In this document: positions 10,442 through 23,469 of the stretch, one piece after another
How the letters are laid out: the number at the start of each line of letters is the position of its first letter
How positions within the stretch are numbered: the stretch's first letter is position 1
Assembly (NCBI GenBank): GCA_008828725.1
Contig: MEHQ01001572.1
Location: 118,822 to 182,821 of the forward strand
Source of the DNA: Saccharina japonica
Lineage: Eukaryota; Sar; Phaeophyceae; Laminariales; Laminariaceae
Direction: 5' to 3'
Length of the DNA: 64,000 nucleotides
Notes under the pieces: generated by a model
What the model was told of the DNA's origin: nothing
The model's input: only the letters and a program-made list of their open reading frames with translations
Database searches by the model: none
Made by a program: the position numbers and the translations under genes

Positions 10442-12787
10442 TTCAGGTATCTACATTTCTGGCAAGCTGTTCACAAACCTTTTATAACATCCACTGGCTA
10501 TTTCCTATGAATCCAAAGGAAGCTTGGGTCAAGACTAAGTATAGTACCGCGCTCGTACTCAATGGATACAGTCTGGTGTTCGCTGCAGGGCAGTTTCAAC
10601 ACGTGTGTTAGGTTGGGATAAACCATTGCACGAATTCGTTGGCCTCGCCTAACCTGGCGACAGTGAGGTGACTCCTCCCACTTTTTGCGTGTTGTGGTAG
10701 ACGTTTGCGCTAACTACAGCACTAAGCCAAACCCCGCCGCGCCCTCCCCCCTCGCGCTGGCCACTATCACCCTAACCACGTGCGCACATAAACGTCGTGC
10801 GATTGCCTCGTGAACTTGCCGCGCGTCCCCCAGGCCGAAAACTGACTACTATGTGTTCTGTGGCCCCTTTGGCGCCGTTTGAGAGCAACGCTAAGGTTTG
10901 ATTTAAACGACACATTCAATATGTCTTATATGTAGTGAATACGCTTACGAAAGCACAACACTTACCGTTTTAGCGTGGAAACATCGTGGAAGCCACGCAA
11001 ACACGAAATCCACCACGAACGTAATCTAACTTTTGCCGGGGCATAAAACGTAGGCCTTACAATACGTTTGGCGTTGGTGTTTGATATCAATCGCATGCAG
11101 TAGGAAACTAAGTTGGTCGCCAAGTGCTCTATCCTCTTAAGATTGGTCTTTTGTATGCAATATGCCTTGCAATGTTCGAACGGTACACCAAGCACCTCTC
11201 TATCCCCCCTCCTATAAAACGCGGCCCCCGCGCGTTTGTGGAAGGTAGGGCAATGTGGTAGGGTCGCCATAAATTCCCGGAAAATGCCGAGACTCCGATG
11301 CTGATTAAGCGGTCGATAGGCTCGTGTCATCGACCCCGCGTCCGCTTCCGATTAAATGAGCGTTCGGCTCGTGTTTCGTGGGCTGCACACTACTGATTGC
11401 TGCAGGTGCTGCGGGTGACTGCTCCGCCAACGAGGAATCGAATGCGATCGTTCCGTCTGTTGTGATACCTCGACGCTGGAACCATGACATATGAGCGGTA
11501 AGGGCGATGTCTACCCCACGACTCGCAGACCCAGCAGACTTCCGCTCCACATCTGGAGCTGGCCAACATCATCGGATCCTAACTGTGTGTTTTTCCAGCA
11601 TGGAGGACGTGGGATATTTAAGCGTAGATCCGATGTTGCGCGTGCGTCTCGTACGTATGGAAGACAGCAGGGAGGGGGTATCTCTGTAAAGAGTACCTAT
11701 TTACTTCAACTTGTGATGGAACCACCGGTTGGGGTCGGTTAGGGTCGGAAGCCGGTCACCCGGCTCCGATAGAGATGTGTCTGAAGTATTGGTTGAATTA
11801 TCCGTACGCGGAAACCTATTTAAACATTACGTAGTCTCGTGACGTGGAGCGGCCACTTTTGGCACATTTATTTTTAATGCCTTGTACTGCAAAATGTCAT
11901 TACTGCACGGGTCACACAGCGGGCGCCCTTTTTTTTCCGTCGGTAGCGTAGTCAAGGGAGATACAGATACCCGGAGGGGATGCCAGTACTAGCTTTGCTT
12001 GACTCTCAATACTTGTCCTTGGTGAAAACAGTCGTTTTACACCAAGAAATATATGTTTTGCACTTGAATCAAGTGTACGCTGTATATATATAGAATCGCC
12101 TGGGCTAACCTCAGCCTCGATCTAAATATCTCATCCTTTGATATCCCGGGGTAGCGATAAGAACTAGTAGTTGATTGTGAAGTTCACATCTCGCAACGGC
12201 CAGGTACCAGTAGCAAGTACAATTGATTGCAACAAGCGCTACACCTTGTCAGATGGCAAATGAAATAATAATAAGCAAGGTAGAGAAGTAGCGAGCATTA
12301 CATATTTTTACCGACTGTGCAGGTCTGTGGTCTTTCAAGCGTGCTGACTCCTCCTCAGCGCGAGTTACCATTAGCAAACGGCCACGGTGCGGTGTTGAAT
12401 AGTTCGTCTCGCTGCCGAGCTTTTTTCATCACATCTACTACATACTACTGCTGTGTTGTGCAGCAGCAGCTTGTCCATCACAAAACGCAGGCCGCGAGAG
12501 GTTTACTGTACACTTTGCTGCGTTGTAGTGCTGCTGCTGTGCTGGACGAGTCGCTGCGGCGCTCTATCAACACACATGGACGCGACTAAACCTGCAACAT
12601 TTGGGGTGCAAGCGTACCTCGCTCTCGGCCTCTCGGTATCCAGATAGACAAAACAAATAATCCAACATTTGTTTCAAAGTCATTCATGGGTAAAGTGTTT
12701 ATTAATATTGAGAGTCGTAATGCATAATCCAACGAAGGGAAGATCCCTTCGTTGTAAATACCAGGTGTTCATAAATCCGTGCCAGAG

Positions 12788-13576
12788 GTATAATGATCGT
12801 TGCGAAATTAAATAACTTGCTTTTTAGGTGGACGGCCCAGGCCGACATGTCCGACATTAATCAGAGTGGACCGACATTACGACTCTACGAGTGGCCCGAC
12901 ACCAAAAACTATTCCAACAAAAAACGGATATGACTCGTACTGTACGCGATAGATACGTACATACGCTTCATACGACTAAAGAAAAGTCTTGATACCTGGT
13001 GATACCTACGTGTTAAAATGATACCAGTTGCGAAATGAAATCACTTGCTTTTTGGGTCGACGGCCCAGGCCGATGTGTTTTTTTTTTTTTTTCCATCCCA
13101 TTTATTATCTTCGCACTTCCGTCTCTCCCTCCCTAGTCGTAACTCAGATCCGGGGTCACAAAGTAGGCTCCTCTCCCTCCTCCCCCACTACGGTTCTTGT
13201 CTTGGTTTTTATCGCGCAGAGGGTTCAGTCTTCCCAACGCTCGTCGACTTTCATCGATTTTTGCTAACTCACGCTCTCGCGCTTTCTGTTAGTCAAGATA
13301 TTTTTTGCGAGAAAAAGTGCCTAAGAGCATGCACTCGGCGGGGCTTGAACTCGCTTTTTTGACGCTTACAGGCTTCGTGGTTACCTGCTAGCCCACCGGG
13401 GCGACCGGTGTCCGACATTAATCCGAGTGGGCCGACATTAATAATCTACGAGTGACCCGACACAAATAAATATTCCAGCAAAAAACGAATACGACTCGTA
13501 CTCCTGCTCGTGCTGTACGCAGTACATATACACTTCATACGACTATAGAAACGTATATTGATGCACGGACGTATAA
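12788..13576 (+). repeat. Local tandem duplication split by a SINE
   Basis: About 220 bases (motifs GTTGCGAAATTAAATAACTTG, then CCCAGGCCGACATGTCCGAC, then CATACGACTAAAG) at 12788-13005 recur at about 13020-13576. The second copy is interrupted by the SINE at 13078-13408, and the first copy shows the empty site. Confidence 0.8.
13078..13408 (-). mobile_element. tRNA-headed SINE, copy 1
   Basis: On the minus strand the element opens with a tRNA-like head: GGTCGCCCCGGTGGGCTAGC, with the B-box-like AGTTCAAGCCCC about 40 bases later. A conserved body follows (plus strand GTCGTAACTCAGATCCGGGG), and a 15-base T run at 13078-13092 is the poly(A) tail. Related copies are at 23137-23469 and 41453-41786. 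The tandem neighbour at about 12850 gives the uninterrupted site. Confidence 0.85.
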
Positions 13577-14332
13577 ATGGAAAAAAATCAACTTGCCCCT
13601 CCGGTTGTGTATCGAGGTATATTCATTGATATTTATTTTACTCTCCAGAGTTTGACGTTTGGGCATGCATTCAACCTACCAGTCGAAGCCGTCGTGTTTC
13701 CTCGTTCTCTTCTGCGTTTGATGTTTGCATATAACTTCAACCAGCCAATCAAAGGGGTCGTATGGCCTTCTTCTCTGAAGCATTTGACATTTGGGGTGCG
13801 TTTCAGGCAGCCTATCCGAGATGCCATGTGACAGTCCTCCCTGGAACATTTGACGTTCGGGTGTTTCTTCAACCAACCCATCAGCAGGGTAGTGTGGCCG
13901 GCCTCGCTGCAGCATTTGACATTAGGGGATAGCTTTGACCAGCCCATCGACAAGGTCACGTTGCCGACCTCGCTTCAAAGCTTGACGTTTCGTAGTTCAT
14001 TTGATCAAGACCTCCATCATGTGGTGTGGCCAGCATCGTTGCTGCGACTGACAATTGACGGCGTTGACCAACCTACTCCCGAAGTCGTGTAGCAGGCGAA
14101 GCCACGGGGGTTGATGCTTGGTTGTTGTCTCTCCGACCGACGCAGTGATAACAGCGCCTCCTTGACTATATGTCGTTCGCACGAAGCGTTCGCTCGGGGC
14201 GTTTTCGAAAGCATCTTCCAGTCGTGTTGGGGCGAGGGGTGTACTACACACATACTACGTAAACAATATACCGACTATAGTTGTGGTGGCGGTACAAGTG
14301 AATATGCTAGCCATTTAAAAGTTGTTGGGTAG
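13577..14332 (+). pseudogene. FNIP-repeat pseudogene, two Trp-to-stop
   Basis: One plus-strand frame carries about seven 22-residue FNIP units (for example FNQPIKGVVWPSSLKHLTFG). It is broken by TGA at 13829-13831 and TAG at 14090-14092. Both stops stand exactly where the repeat has its conserved Trp (VVWP), consistent with TGG to TGA and TGG to TAG. The frame stays open after the second stop to 14332. The first recognisable unit starts in mid-repeat at TLQSLTFG, right after a pyrimidine-rich TTTTACTCTCCAG, so the 5' part is truncated or lies behind an intron. The N-terminal domain shared by the two minus-strand paralogs is absent. FNIP repeats (Pfam family FNIP) are LRR-like units known from Dictyostelium and giant viruses. 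Confidence 0.85.
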
Positions 14333-14729
14333 TACATTTGAGTACGGCAAAAGGTAGCCGTAGTTTGACGCAGTGTGCTTGTATGGTTAGCCGAAGGTAC
14401 ACCTATTCCGAGGGAAATATCGCACAAACGTAGATGCCGGATACAAGAGATGTTAGTTTTCGTTTTCAGCTCGTGCAGGGATTATTTCGGCGCGCCCGAT
14501 AACGATATATAGAAGGTGCGGGCAAGCCTAGCGACCAAGCCCGCCCGGAATTTAACCACACGAGAGACAGATAACAACCTGTGAAAAACGACGGCCGTGG
14601 TGAGCAAAAACGTGCTATAACCTCATGTTGTCTTTTTTTCCCCGAACGGAGCACCCTTTCGCACAAGGACGAAGTCGCAACGCGAGGCGTGCAACGATAG
14701 AGGTAGCATCTTCAAACCGGCCTATTTCT

Positions 14730-14991
14730 GACGCGTTCTACGGTAGCGGTACCACGTTTTGGGCCGCGAGCCGTTTTCGGAATGACGGTGCTCCCTGACC
14801 CTATACTGTCGGAAGTGCATTCGTGTGATGCAATACGTTTGGTTATCGACTCCGTCCATAGGAATATTCATCGGGCAGCATTTTCATATATGCCTCCAAA
14901 ATCAGTATTGTTTGAGTGAGGAATGAGCTCCCCCAAGTGATCCACCCTTAAATAAATTAGAAAATGGTGCACCTCTCCCGTTGCACGCGTC
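14730..14991 (+). mobile_element. A MITE, complete
   Basis: Starts GACGCGTTCTACGGTAGCGG and ends CTCCCGTTGCACGCGTC. A perfect TTCT duplication is at 14726-14729 and 14992-14995. It landed beside an older A end fragment at 14684-14725 (GAGGCGTGCAACGATAGAGG). Confidence 0.88.
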
Positions 14992-17217
14992 TTCTGACGA
15001 ATCGGACTTCTCAACGAATCCGATATCGTCGCTCATTAGTCTTATACATAGGCTTTGCAATTTGTTTGTTGGGTTGCGCCTATTGTGTTTTCGAAAGTGG
15101 ACCTTAGGTGAGAGATAGGGCTCCACTAACGATCACCCTCATGATAATTAAGGTGCTTCCTTTAGAGTAGGACGACTGCACAATCAACCGTGGAGGCGGT
15201 GGTTCCGATAGTGTCGAGTATCTGTGAGGGGAAGTAGGTTATCTTCCTCGCGGAATCCATAATATTTGTACGAATCACATATATAGGACGGACCACCGGC
15301 GTCTCAAAAGGGCGGGGTGGGGGGGGAGGCGATGAAGTAAATTACCTCGCTAACTGCAGCTGTAGACTAATACATTAAATGTTCGTGCGGTGCAGGCAGA
15401 GGCCCCGTTACGAGATAGCACAATCATTGCATGCAGTGTCATTCTCGCAACATAGCGTACACCGGCCAACTACCCTTCAGTGCTGACGGGTGTTGGGCTA
15501 GTTCAGGATATATATTCAGGCCGAGTTTTGACCTTCTAATGGAACATTTGCAAGCCTTTAAATTTGTCTTTTCAATCAGACTGTTAATAGCAGCACTTAA
15601 TTGCCTCGTCTCCAGTACTTGACCATTTGTGAAAAGAGGATCGGCCGCCTCGGGGGAGGGTACAAATGGGGGAGTGTTATGCACGAGGCGGGATGTGGGG
15701 ACGTTTTCCTGGCCTCATACAAGCCTAGAATCGATGGCGTGGCCCCTTTTCCCCTTCGTGAGCGGATGGTATGAAGATGTGGAAGTCAGTCGGTCATGTA
15801 CACTCTTGTTGCAGAAATAAATGTCAGAGTATTCTTAGGGAAAAATCTGACTGGACCATACTTCACGTCTGATTATTTCAGGACGCTTTTCAGATCTGCT
15901 GGTTTTGTGACCGCGGCCTTGGGGCTTATAGCTGAGTTGTTGGTGATTTATATACGTCAAATATATATGGTATTTGATATTTTATACGGTTTTGAACACT
16001 TTTCCCATAATGTACTTTCTATGGTCGGGTGCACGTTTGGTCGGTATGGCGTGTAGTGCGCAAGTAGCATGCACACTACTTTTGAAGTTGAATGAGTGTT
16101 TTATTCCATTCGGCACAAAGTTTGACTCCTGTCAACTCCATCAAGGGGGCGTGTTGGAGCTTGGTGAATACCACAGGAACGCTATGCAATCGCCATGAAG
16201 CCGACGTGTTGCAGGACCTGCATTTACCACATCGGTATATAGACATAGCTGCGATCGTAGATTGTGTGTCTTCGTACGAGTACCCTCAGGTACGTGTGGC
16301 GTCGGGGAAGATGGGTGGTAACAATCTTAATGCATGACAGACTACGCTTTCAGTTGTCATCGAGTTCTAAATCCCTTTATACGTCAGCCTATTCTGCAGG
16401 TTTCGAACACGGAATGTCGGTTGGATTGGTCAGTAGGTTCTTATTTGTTTTATTGATTAGCAACCGAACCCCGTGAACGCTGTCGGAGTGTCGATGGTCG
16501 GATATCGTACGTGTATCCTTCAGTGTCGGTTCAACACACAGGTTTCAGGGTGTCCTGGTGGATCTCGATCTCACGGCGTCACTTTCCCCCATTCACCGTG
16601 TAACTTCCTCCACGCGTATACTCACCAACCGGACCTGGAGTACCTAATTCAGTATGGAAGTTGGGCATCAATGACTGCAAAAGCTTGAAGCATACAGGGT
16701 TCATCATGCAGTTATTGAGTATGTTTCTTCCCAAATAGGTTGTATGTAGTTCGCCGGATCATCGGCGGATATTGTGTGTCAGGGATCCTCTCACCTCGTT
16801 GCAACACCACCCGGAAACATAGACGCAACAAATCAAGTCGAGCAGCTGGTCATTGTGTTGATGGCCATTTTATCCGAGGTAGTTGTAGCAGCAGGTGCTG
16901 ATGCTGACGAGGGGGCATGTAGTGAATTGACACACGACGCAAGGCAGAACGTGGAAGTGTGGAAGACTTGAGCTCTACTTTTAACCATCCGCCAGAGGTT
17001 AATAAAATGAACAACACCGTTTACGGCTACCTGGTGAAGTTACCCCAAGAAGCCTCACACAGGGTCAGCAACATCAATCGCCAATGACATGACTCGGTGC
17101 ACACTTAGGCACGGGATTATTACGTCGGGTTCAATTTGAGTCTGTTTTTAAAGTAAGGTTTTGAGAGAGGAGGGTTGCGGGTATGGTATACAGCCAGCGA
17201 AGTTTCTTGGAACGAGG
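14992..17217. other. No recognised gene
   Basis: Only short frames occur. The most notable is 15796-16056 (86 residues, ATG start), which has a hydrophobic stretch FVTAALGLIAELLVIYI that could span a membrane. Nothing else supports it as a gene. A G-rich tract lies near 15310. Confidence 0.3.
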
Positions 17218-17444
17218 GACGCGTGCTACGGTAGAGGTAGCACTTTTTTGGCTGTAATGGCTTCTGGACGATCAGTCCCCTTAACCCCAAATCGTCGGAA
17301 TTTTTAACAGTAGACTCAGGTCATGGGGTTGTTCATCGGGAAGCATTTTCAATCTCCCCCAAAACCATTTTTCCGGTGACGTGCGGAGCTCCTCAGGCGA
17401 GGAGCTCAGAAACAACATGGAGCACCTCTACCGTAGCATGCGTC
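17218..17444 (+). mobile_element. A MITE, complete
   Basis: Starts GACGCGTGCTACGGTAGAGG and ends CTACCGTAGCATGCGTC. A perfect GAGG duplication is at 17214-17217 and 17445-17448. A short A-end fragment (CCCCTACCGTAAGACGCG) follows near 17475. Confidence 0.92.
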
Positions 17445-18038
17445 GAGGAATCTCAAAACAAATCATGCGCCACCCCTACCGTAAGACGCGGCATCGACAT
17501 CTACCTCTTACGCGGTATTTACGATTATGCTCGCAAACAAAATTGATTGGGTTTTTGAAATAGGGTGAAAATCTCGCACTCATATTCAACGCTCCCAGAT
17601 TTGAAAAAAAAATCATTTTTTCCCTGCTCTTCAGCAGATATCGTGATTTTTTATACACGTAGTGCCAACAGGTCTGTGTTATCGGCCAAGGATGGATGAT
17701 GGCCGAAACGATTAGACTTATCTTGGGGGTAATTTTGTTTAACCCAACTTTCATACAAGATCTGGTTTCATCCCTTCTTCACCGTCGCGCACCTCACCAT
17801 TCTCCATGCTTGGGGGTCCGTTTATTACGGAGGACTATAGTAAAAAGGATCAAATGGTGTCAGGAAAAATGGGTAAGTATTTCGGTTTTGGCTGGTAGGT
17901 AATCTAATACTTCATTATACCAGGTAAGGTATCCGTTTATTTTATACCCATCTTAGATATACCAGGTAGGTGTCCGTTTTACAAAAATTGGAGAGCAACG
18001 ATATACCAGCTAAGGGATCGGTTACTTTCGGAGGACCA

Positions 18039-18320
18039 TACACCGGTGCTACGATAGGAGTAGCAGTTTTCGGTTTTTAAGTTTCCTGAGTGTCAGGGCT
18101 CTCCTTAACCCAATATGTTCGGAAGGTCATGCTTGTTTCGCAGTGTGTTTCTGTTGTATACCAAACGACCATGGGATGGGATGGGATGGGATGGGATGGT
18201 TAATCGGGTTGGCAGTTTTTCCTTCTTATGCAAAGTCAGTTTTTGAGCGAGGATATTGAGCTCCTTCCTCAAGTCAGCAGCCCCAGGGCAAATGAGATGC
18301 ACCTCTACCATAGCATGTCT
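18039..18320 (+). mobile_element. A MITE, diverged
   Basis: The left end is GGTGCTACGATAGGAGTAGC and the right end is CTCTACCATAGCATGTC. The interior matches the family, and a short GATGG array interrupts it at 18171-18200. Three loose repeats of ATACCAGGTAAGG-type sequence lie just upstream (17910-18030). Confidence 0.7.
18171..18200 (+). repeat. GGGAT pentanucleotide microsatellite
   Basis: About five perfect tandem copies of GGGAT inside the A element at 18039-18320. The same position in other A copies reads CCATGGGATGG or similar, so this is a local expansion of an internal MITE motif. Confidence 0.8.
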
Positions 18321-20128
18321 ACGTATAAATTATGTAGGACGAACTATTGTTAGTAAACATGGGTGAGAGTGTGAGAGTATTTGGGTTTCTGTTTTCAACA
18401 TAGGTCGCTATTTACTATTATTGTCCCCTGTAATAGAAAAAACATAAACATTTGCCTCCAACGCTTTAGGCAGTAAGGGCCTCTGGAGGTAACAGTAGTA
18501 ACTAGGATTTGTTTTGGCGCTTTCGTTGCCGGAGTGCAGGTCTTTATGTCCTGCATTCATGAGTTCGGGTAAGCATCGCGCCGTATAGGGATTGACATCA
18601 ATCTATATATCGCCAACAAAGCGTTTCGTTGGTGGCCACAAAAGCAACAAACATGTCGATGAGAAAAACCGATGGTTTCCTCGTGGACCACATCTTTGTT
18701 GGCGGTTGAAGAGTTCGGCTAGTTTAGAGTAGGTTGTACAATTCAACGAGCCGTACGTCCGTCACGTTTCGTGTCACACGAGACAAAGGCACTTACCGCC
18801 CTGCCTGTATATTTTATGAATTTCATATTGTCAAGGTTCGCACGCTCGGAGGGTGCTCCTATCTCGAAACGGCTACGATAGAAGACGTGGAGTCCCGATG
18901 GATGAGAAACACCAACGGCGTTTTCGGCGTTATTCTCCGGGCACTTGTCGGGCAGGCGCCCGCGGCAAAGACATATATCTCGCCCCAAAATTCGCGAATA
19001 CCTGTGGGCCACGTCTACTCGGCGTGTGACACCACAACCTGAACTCCACGAACAGACCGCCGATCTTCCTGAGGTACCGTTCGAAGTGTACAAGGCTGTC
19101 CACAATCCACAACGAATATCGCATTGTTTTTCCGGGCTGCACTGGAGGTAAAACTGTCAAGAACTCTACGTAGAACCACATATGTATCGTATTATAGGAT
19201 ACGTGCTGTACGAAGGTGACTTTTCCCCTTCACGCGGACACTTCGCCATAGTGCGTGTGCTCGACGCATAGAGTTCCTGTCTACGGCATACAAACGTCTC
19301 ACCAGCTACTCTCAGCACACTCTGCCACACATCAGCCGGTCCTACCCAGCGTGTGTTCCTGCGAGACATTCCTCTGCAACGGCACGATCTGCTGTGTTTT
19401 TCCTCTAGTTCGAGGGGTAGGTGGGGTCGATCTTCTTTGCCCTTCTCCGGGGTTGCGTCTAGCTCTTTCTTTTGAGGGCAAGTACACCCCACACGTCAAG
19501 TGAACCCCCTGTGGAGTACGTGCCGTGTACGTTCTGCAAAATCTCCGCATGAACGGTATATTCTGCCCCAAGTTACAAATATGCTGCGGTTACCTTCAAC
19601 TAGCCGCACCGCTTGGTGTCCTCGAAATGGAGTCAGTAGAAACTCTCGAATAGTCTCGTCGCGTGCAACCAATGCCTGCAATAAATTTTGTGTGGCCGAC
19701 CCTCCTGCTGCGATACCATCGTCCACTGCGACAGGATTCCCCCTTCGGCTGGAGGTGCTCTAGTGACTTCGTGCTGTGCCTTAATATGCGCGTCTCCAGC
19801 CTGGTTGCACCGTTCCTGGCCCTCGTCCGTTCTGCCCATGGTGAGATAATGTTGTCTACGTCATATCCACCGCGAACTCAGATTTCGGGAATAGTCGATG
19901 CGCGCCATCAGCGGATACACACATTCTTAGCCGCGCGTTGATAATCGAGTGCAAACAATTCATGCTGTCTTTGTGGCTTATGTACGTAGTGCAAATGATT
20001 TATGTTGGCTCTGTGGTTTATGTACGTAGCAAACATAATACTAGTAAGCAACACCTTCTAGAAGCCAAACACACTAATAATAGTCGCTGGACAATGGAGT
20101 TACTCCACAAATCCAGACCTCCCGTAAT
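18321..20128. other. No recognised gene
   Basis: Short overlapping frames on both strands (longest about 120 residues), none with a recognisable domain. This is the spacer between the A element and the start of duplication copy 2. Nothing further is supported. Confidence 0.3.
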
Positions 20129-21746
20129 TACCATATTTCAAGGAACGTATGAATATACACACGTGCCGTCCGATCAAGAACAATACCGTTTTCTGATACA
20201 GATCGGTCGAAGATTTAAACAGCGTGCTCTCAAAGCAGAATAGAAAATCGTAAGCACAGTGTGGGGAGGTCAACAACAAAACTTCCAGTGTGATCACGGC
20301 GTTCACTCGTTTTTTGACAACATATTTTCAACATCTTTGAGCGTTGGTTACTTTACACTTACCAGTATCCGGATTTAGCTTAGCTCTCACCCCGCAACAC
20401 GAAGTATGAGTCGAACGTTGTTGACTTCATCCAAACCGTGAGCCTACGGTTAGGTTTAGGTCAAATAGTAATTGCCGGCCTATTCTGGCATTTGAGACCC
20501 ACAAAACGAAAAAGACAAACGACGCAGAAAAAGTATCTCTGGTATGTAGGATACAGGGTGCAAGTCAGGTGAATGGGTTTTTTTTACTCCCGTTGTCACA
20601 TTCGAGACAGTAGATAACAAGTAGGCGACCGGCTTGTAGACTATTTACGACTCTCATATAGTGATTATTCCTCAAATAGAGATAGGTTTTATATCATTGG
20701 AAGCTGTTCCCACGCATGCGACCCCCTTTCAAATATGCCACAAGAAACAGTCAAACGGTAACCCTGTAGAACAGACGGGGTTCCGGCTGAACCTCCTGCA
20801 GACTCGGGGTTTAAAGCCTTGGGTAGATCGATAATTTACAGGAGGAAGTCAGAATGCATGTGACCCTGATCAACTTTAGTTTGTACAAAACATTGAAAGG
20901 ATGAACGAACTGTCGCCACTCCAGGCATGCCCCTTACAACTATAGTCCAGACGCGGAAGTTTAAAAGGAAACATGGGCCTAACATGATTTCAAGCTCGGA
21001 CGATACGTTGTTTCTAACGAACACCACCAGTTGGTGTCCCTTTGGCCAAAAGATGCGTTGCGTAAACTGTTGATAGACCAATTCGGGTGCTGTGTATTGC
21101 AAGCAGTGTCCGCGTCCGACGCCGTACCGTGCGTCCTTCCCTCGTCAATACTATACATCCTCCAACCTTTGGGGGAGGTAGGCACACATCGACCAGACCT
21201 GCGCGACCTTTTCAGTCCGCTCGTGGACCAATCTCTCCGCCTATTTATATGTATATGGTGCTTTTCACGTATGCAGGTATTAACCCCTGCTTCGACAGCA
21301 ACTCCGAAGACTACAGATGCGCGGCGGGTCAGACGGCAAGGTGAGTTCAGTGTCGTGTGACCACGTACGACACATAACAAACATTCCTGGTGCCAGGTGA
21401 TAGAGGGGTAGGGATATTAGCACATCGAAGCCATGCCTGGCCAGCGGTTGGTGCGTGACGATGTGGTCTTGTCGTAGTCTTCACGACTACATCAACAAAG
21501 CGTGCGTGTGTTATGCATCGGTGCAGTACACAGAAGTTCTATTTATAGAGCCGTGATCCACACGTACAAGTTCCACGTCGATCTGCGTGAGGCTTCATCT
21601 TCTATTCTGGGGGTTGTGCGTTTCTTATTGGTTGCCCTGGACCAAAACAAAAATTCAACAAGACGCTACGCATCTTCCGTGCATGACACAGACTAACACA
21701 ATGTACCGTTGCTCGCGTATTATCGTACTGTGTTTCGTTATTTAAG

Positions 21747-21836
21747 CCACCTTACTGGATGTTCGCTTACCGACGACGACTTCGGCGACATAGCAGCCTG
21801 CTGGGATAACATAGGACGAGCTACCATTACCGAATT
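21747..21836 (+). CDS. LRR N-terminal cap-like exon, copy 2
   Basis: A 90-base exon after AG at 21745-21746 and before GTGAGT at 21837, phase 2 at both ends. It encodes CSLTDDDFGDIAACWD and then GRATITE. Length, phase and both splice sites match the copy 1 exon at 2257-2346. The split codon TT+A joins it in frame to 27682. Frames upstream stop close by, so any earlier exon must lie further 5' and was not identified. Confidence 0.6.
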
Positions 21837-22812
21837 GTGAGTATTGAGGCTCGAAGGCAACGATAGATCATTAGAGTAGTCAATATATGTTTATATGTAT
21901 TAATTAGCTGGATATGTTTGGGGGGAATGTACATACAAAACGAGGATTTCGGCATTCGGCGAACAGTAGTGTACTGCAGTAGGTTTATTGTATCACGTGC
22001 ATCTAGGCATATAGGTGGTTCGGGGTTGGAGTTGGTTTGCAAAAATATTGGGTGTCTTCATAAATTTTGCAGATTGGGATTCGACGTATTGCCGCCACAA
22101 TACCAGACCATACACTAAGACATGGGCACTGTGAAGAGTTAATTGCATTGTAGGACTGTCCTGCAAAACTGGTGACAGTTCCATCTCGATCCCTCTTCGA
22201 TTTGACGGTAGTGTCAGGTGTAACAGTTGGTTACATTGTCGGAAAATAGGCCAGAACAGAACGATGTTTGTTTCCAGCATGTAGAGTTCGAGGTACTACG
22301 AGATAGTACCTAGAAAAGGCAACCTACACCCCAACATATCAACCCGGCTCGAACAGGCGCCGGTTCGAGTACGTACGGAATATCTAGCGAGCAGAGTATC
22401 GGCACGGTTGGCACCTGCCAGTAACGATCTAGCTCTTGGCCCAACCGCTTCACGTTAGCCCGTCTTGATATCAGCCGGATCGCAGCTCGTCGCTGTTCCA
22501 ATCGATTGTCCTATTACAGCAGTAGTGCTTAAGCAGATACGCTATATGCAGTAGGCGCTTCCAGGTCGCTGTTTACACAACCTACCGAACGCAACCAGAC
22601 GCTCCCAAATCGATGCTAGATCATGACGGTGTCAAGTGCTGCTTGCTGCTGTTCCATTCCACGATGCCTCAACTGGGTCGCAGGCTCATTAAGCGGCACA
22701 AAAAATGTTGATAGGTTCCTGGACGTATTCGTGCCTCCCTTCTGCATGTATTATCCGTTTGCAAAAAATTGTTTCGAACGTCGCTATTACGGTGGAACTA
22801 CGACGTATAGTC

Positions 22813-23012
22813 AGGATAGTTCTTGTTGAGCAACGTTCCCCCAAAAATTTCAATATCTGTTTTCGCGCAATTTCTTAGATTTTCCAAATTTTCTGAAAAA
22901 TAATTTCCAAAATATTGGAATGCGAAGCCTTCAAATAGTTTGCCCTCTGTTTGAAATTACAAAAAAAGATTGGAGTTTTAGGGGAAAAAAGCTTGCTCGA
23001 TAAGAACGACCC
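22813..23012. mobile_element. E MITE, copy 2
   Basis: The right end GATAAGAACGACCC is intact and the left end GGATAGTTCTTG is diverged. It is the counterpart of 4051-4257 at the same place in the duplication, so the insertion is older than the duplication. Confidence 0.65.
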
Positions 23013-23136
23013 TAAATAGGGACCTTCGGTAAAGGAAAACAAAACTCTATACGTATTAACCTTATTTTGGGAACAATTTTGGTGCTATTGATAGCTAGGT
23101 CCCCCGAAAAAGCGCTTACTTATTTATTTATAATTT

Positions 23137-23469
23137 TCTTTTTTTTGTTCAGCCCATTTAATATCTTTGCCCTTGGTTTATCTCTACTTCCTGGTCGTAA
23201 CTCAGATCCGGGGTCACTAAGTAGGCTCTTCTCTCTCCTCCCCCACTACGGTTCTTGCCTTCCACTTTCATCCCGCGTAGTTTTCAGCACTTTTTTCCCT
23301 CGTCGACTTGCGTCGGATTCCGCCTACACACGCCATGAAGGCGCTCTCAGCAATTGGTTCCTTTTGACTCTTTCAAAAAGAGTAAAAATCCCACCACGGT
23401 GGCATTCGAACTTGGGGACCAATGGTTGTAGCGTTTGAAGCTGACCGCTATGCTACCGGGGCGACCGGC
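23137..23469 (-). mobile_element. tRNA-headed SINE, copy 2
   Basis: The minus-strand head is GGTCGCCCCGGTAGCATAGC. Its A box TAGCATAGCGG matches the TRGYNNARNNGG consensus, and a B-box-like AAGTTCGAATGCC follows. The body matches the other SINE copies (AACTCAGATCCGGGGTCAC on the plus strand), and a T-rich tail lies at 23137-23147. Duplication copy 1 near 4405 lacks it. The head differs in its middle part from the other two SINEs. Confidence 0.82.

Larger units (their letters stand above)
283..12095 (+). repeat. Segmental duplication, copy 1
   Basis: This block aligns in the same order and direction with 20129-33375. Shared anchors include ACCATATTTCAAGGAA (about 290 and 20134), the LRR exons, the 89-base block at 10353-10441, and the closing GTGAAAACAG...TTTTACACCAA segment (about 12020 and 33301). 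Divergence is moderate and spread through the block. Copy-1-specific insertions include G at 400-494, the nested A elements at 2825-3585, and the A/X/Y complex between 4918 and 6294. The E element at 4051-4257 is shared with copy 2, so it predates the duplication. Confidence 0.93.
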
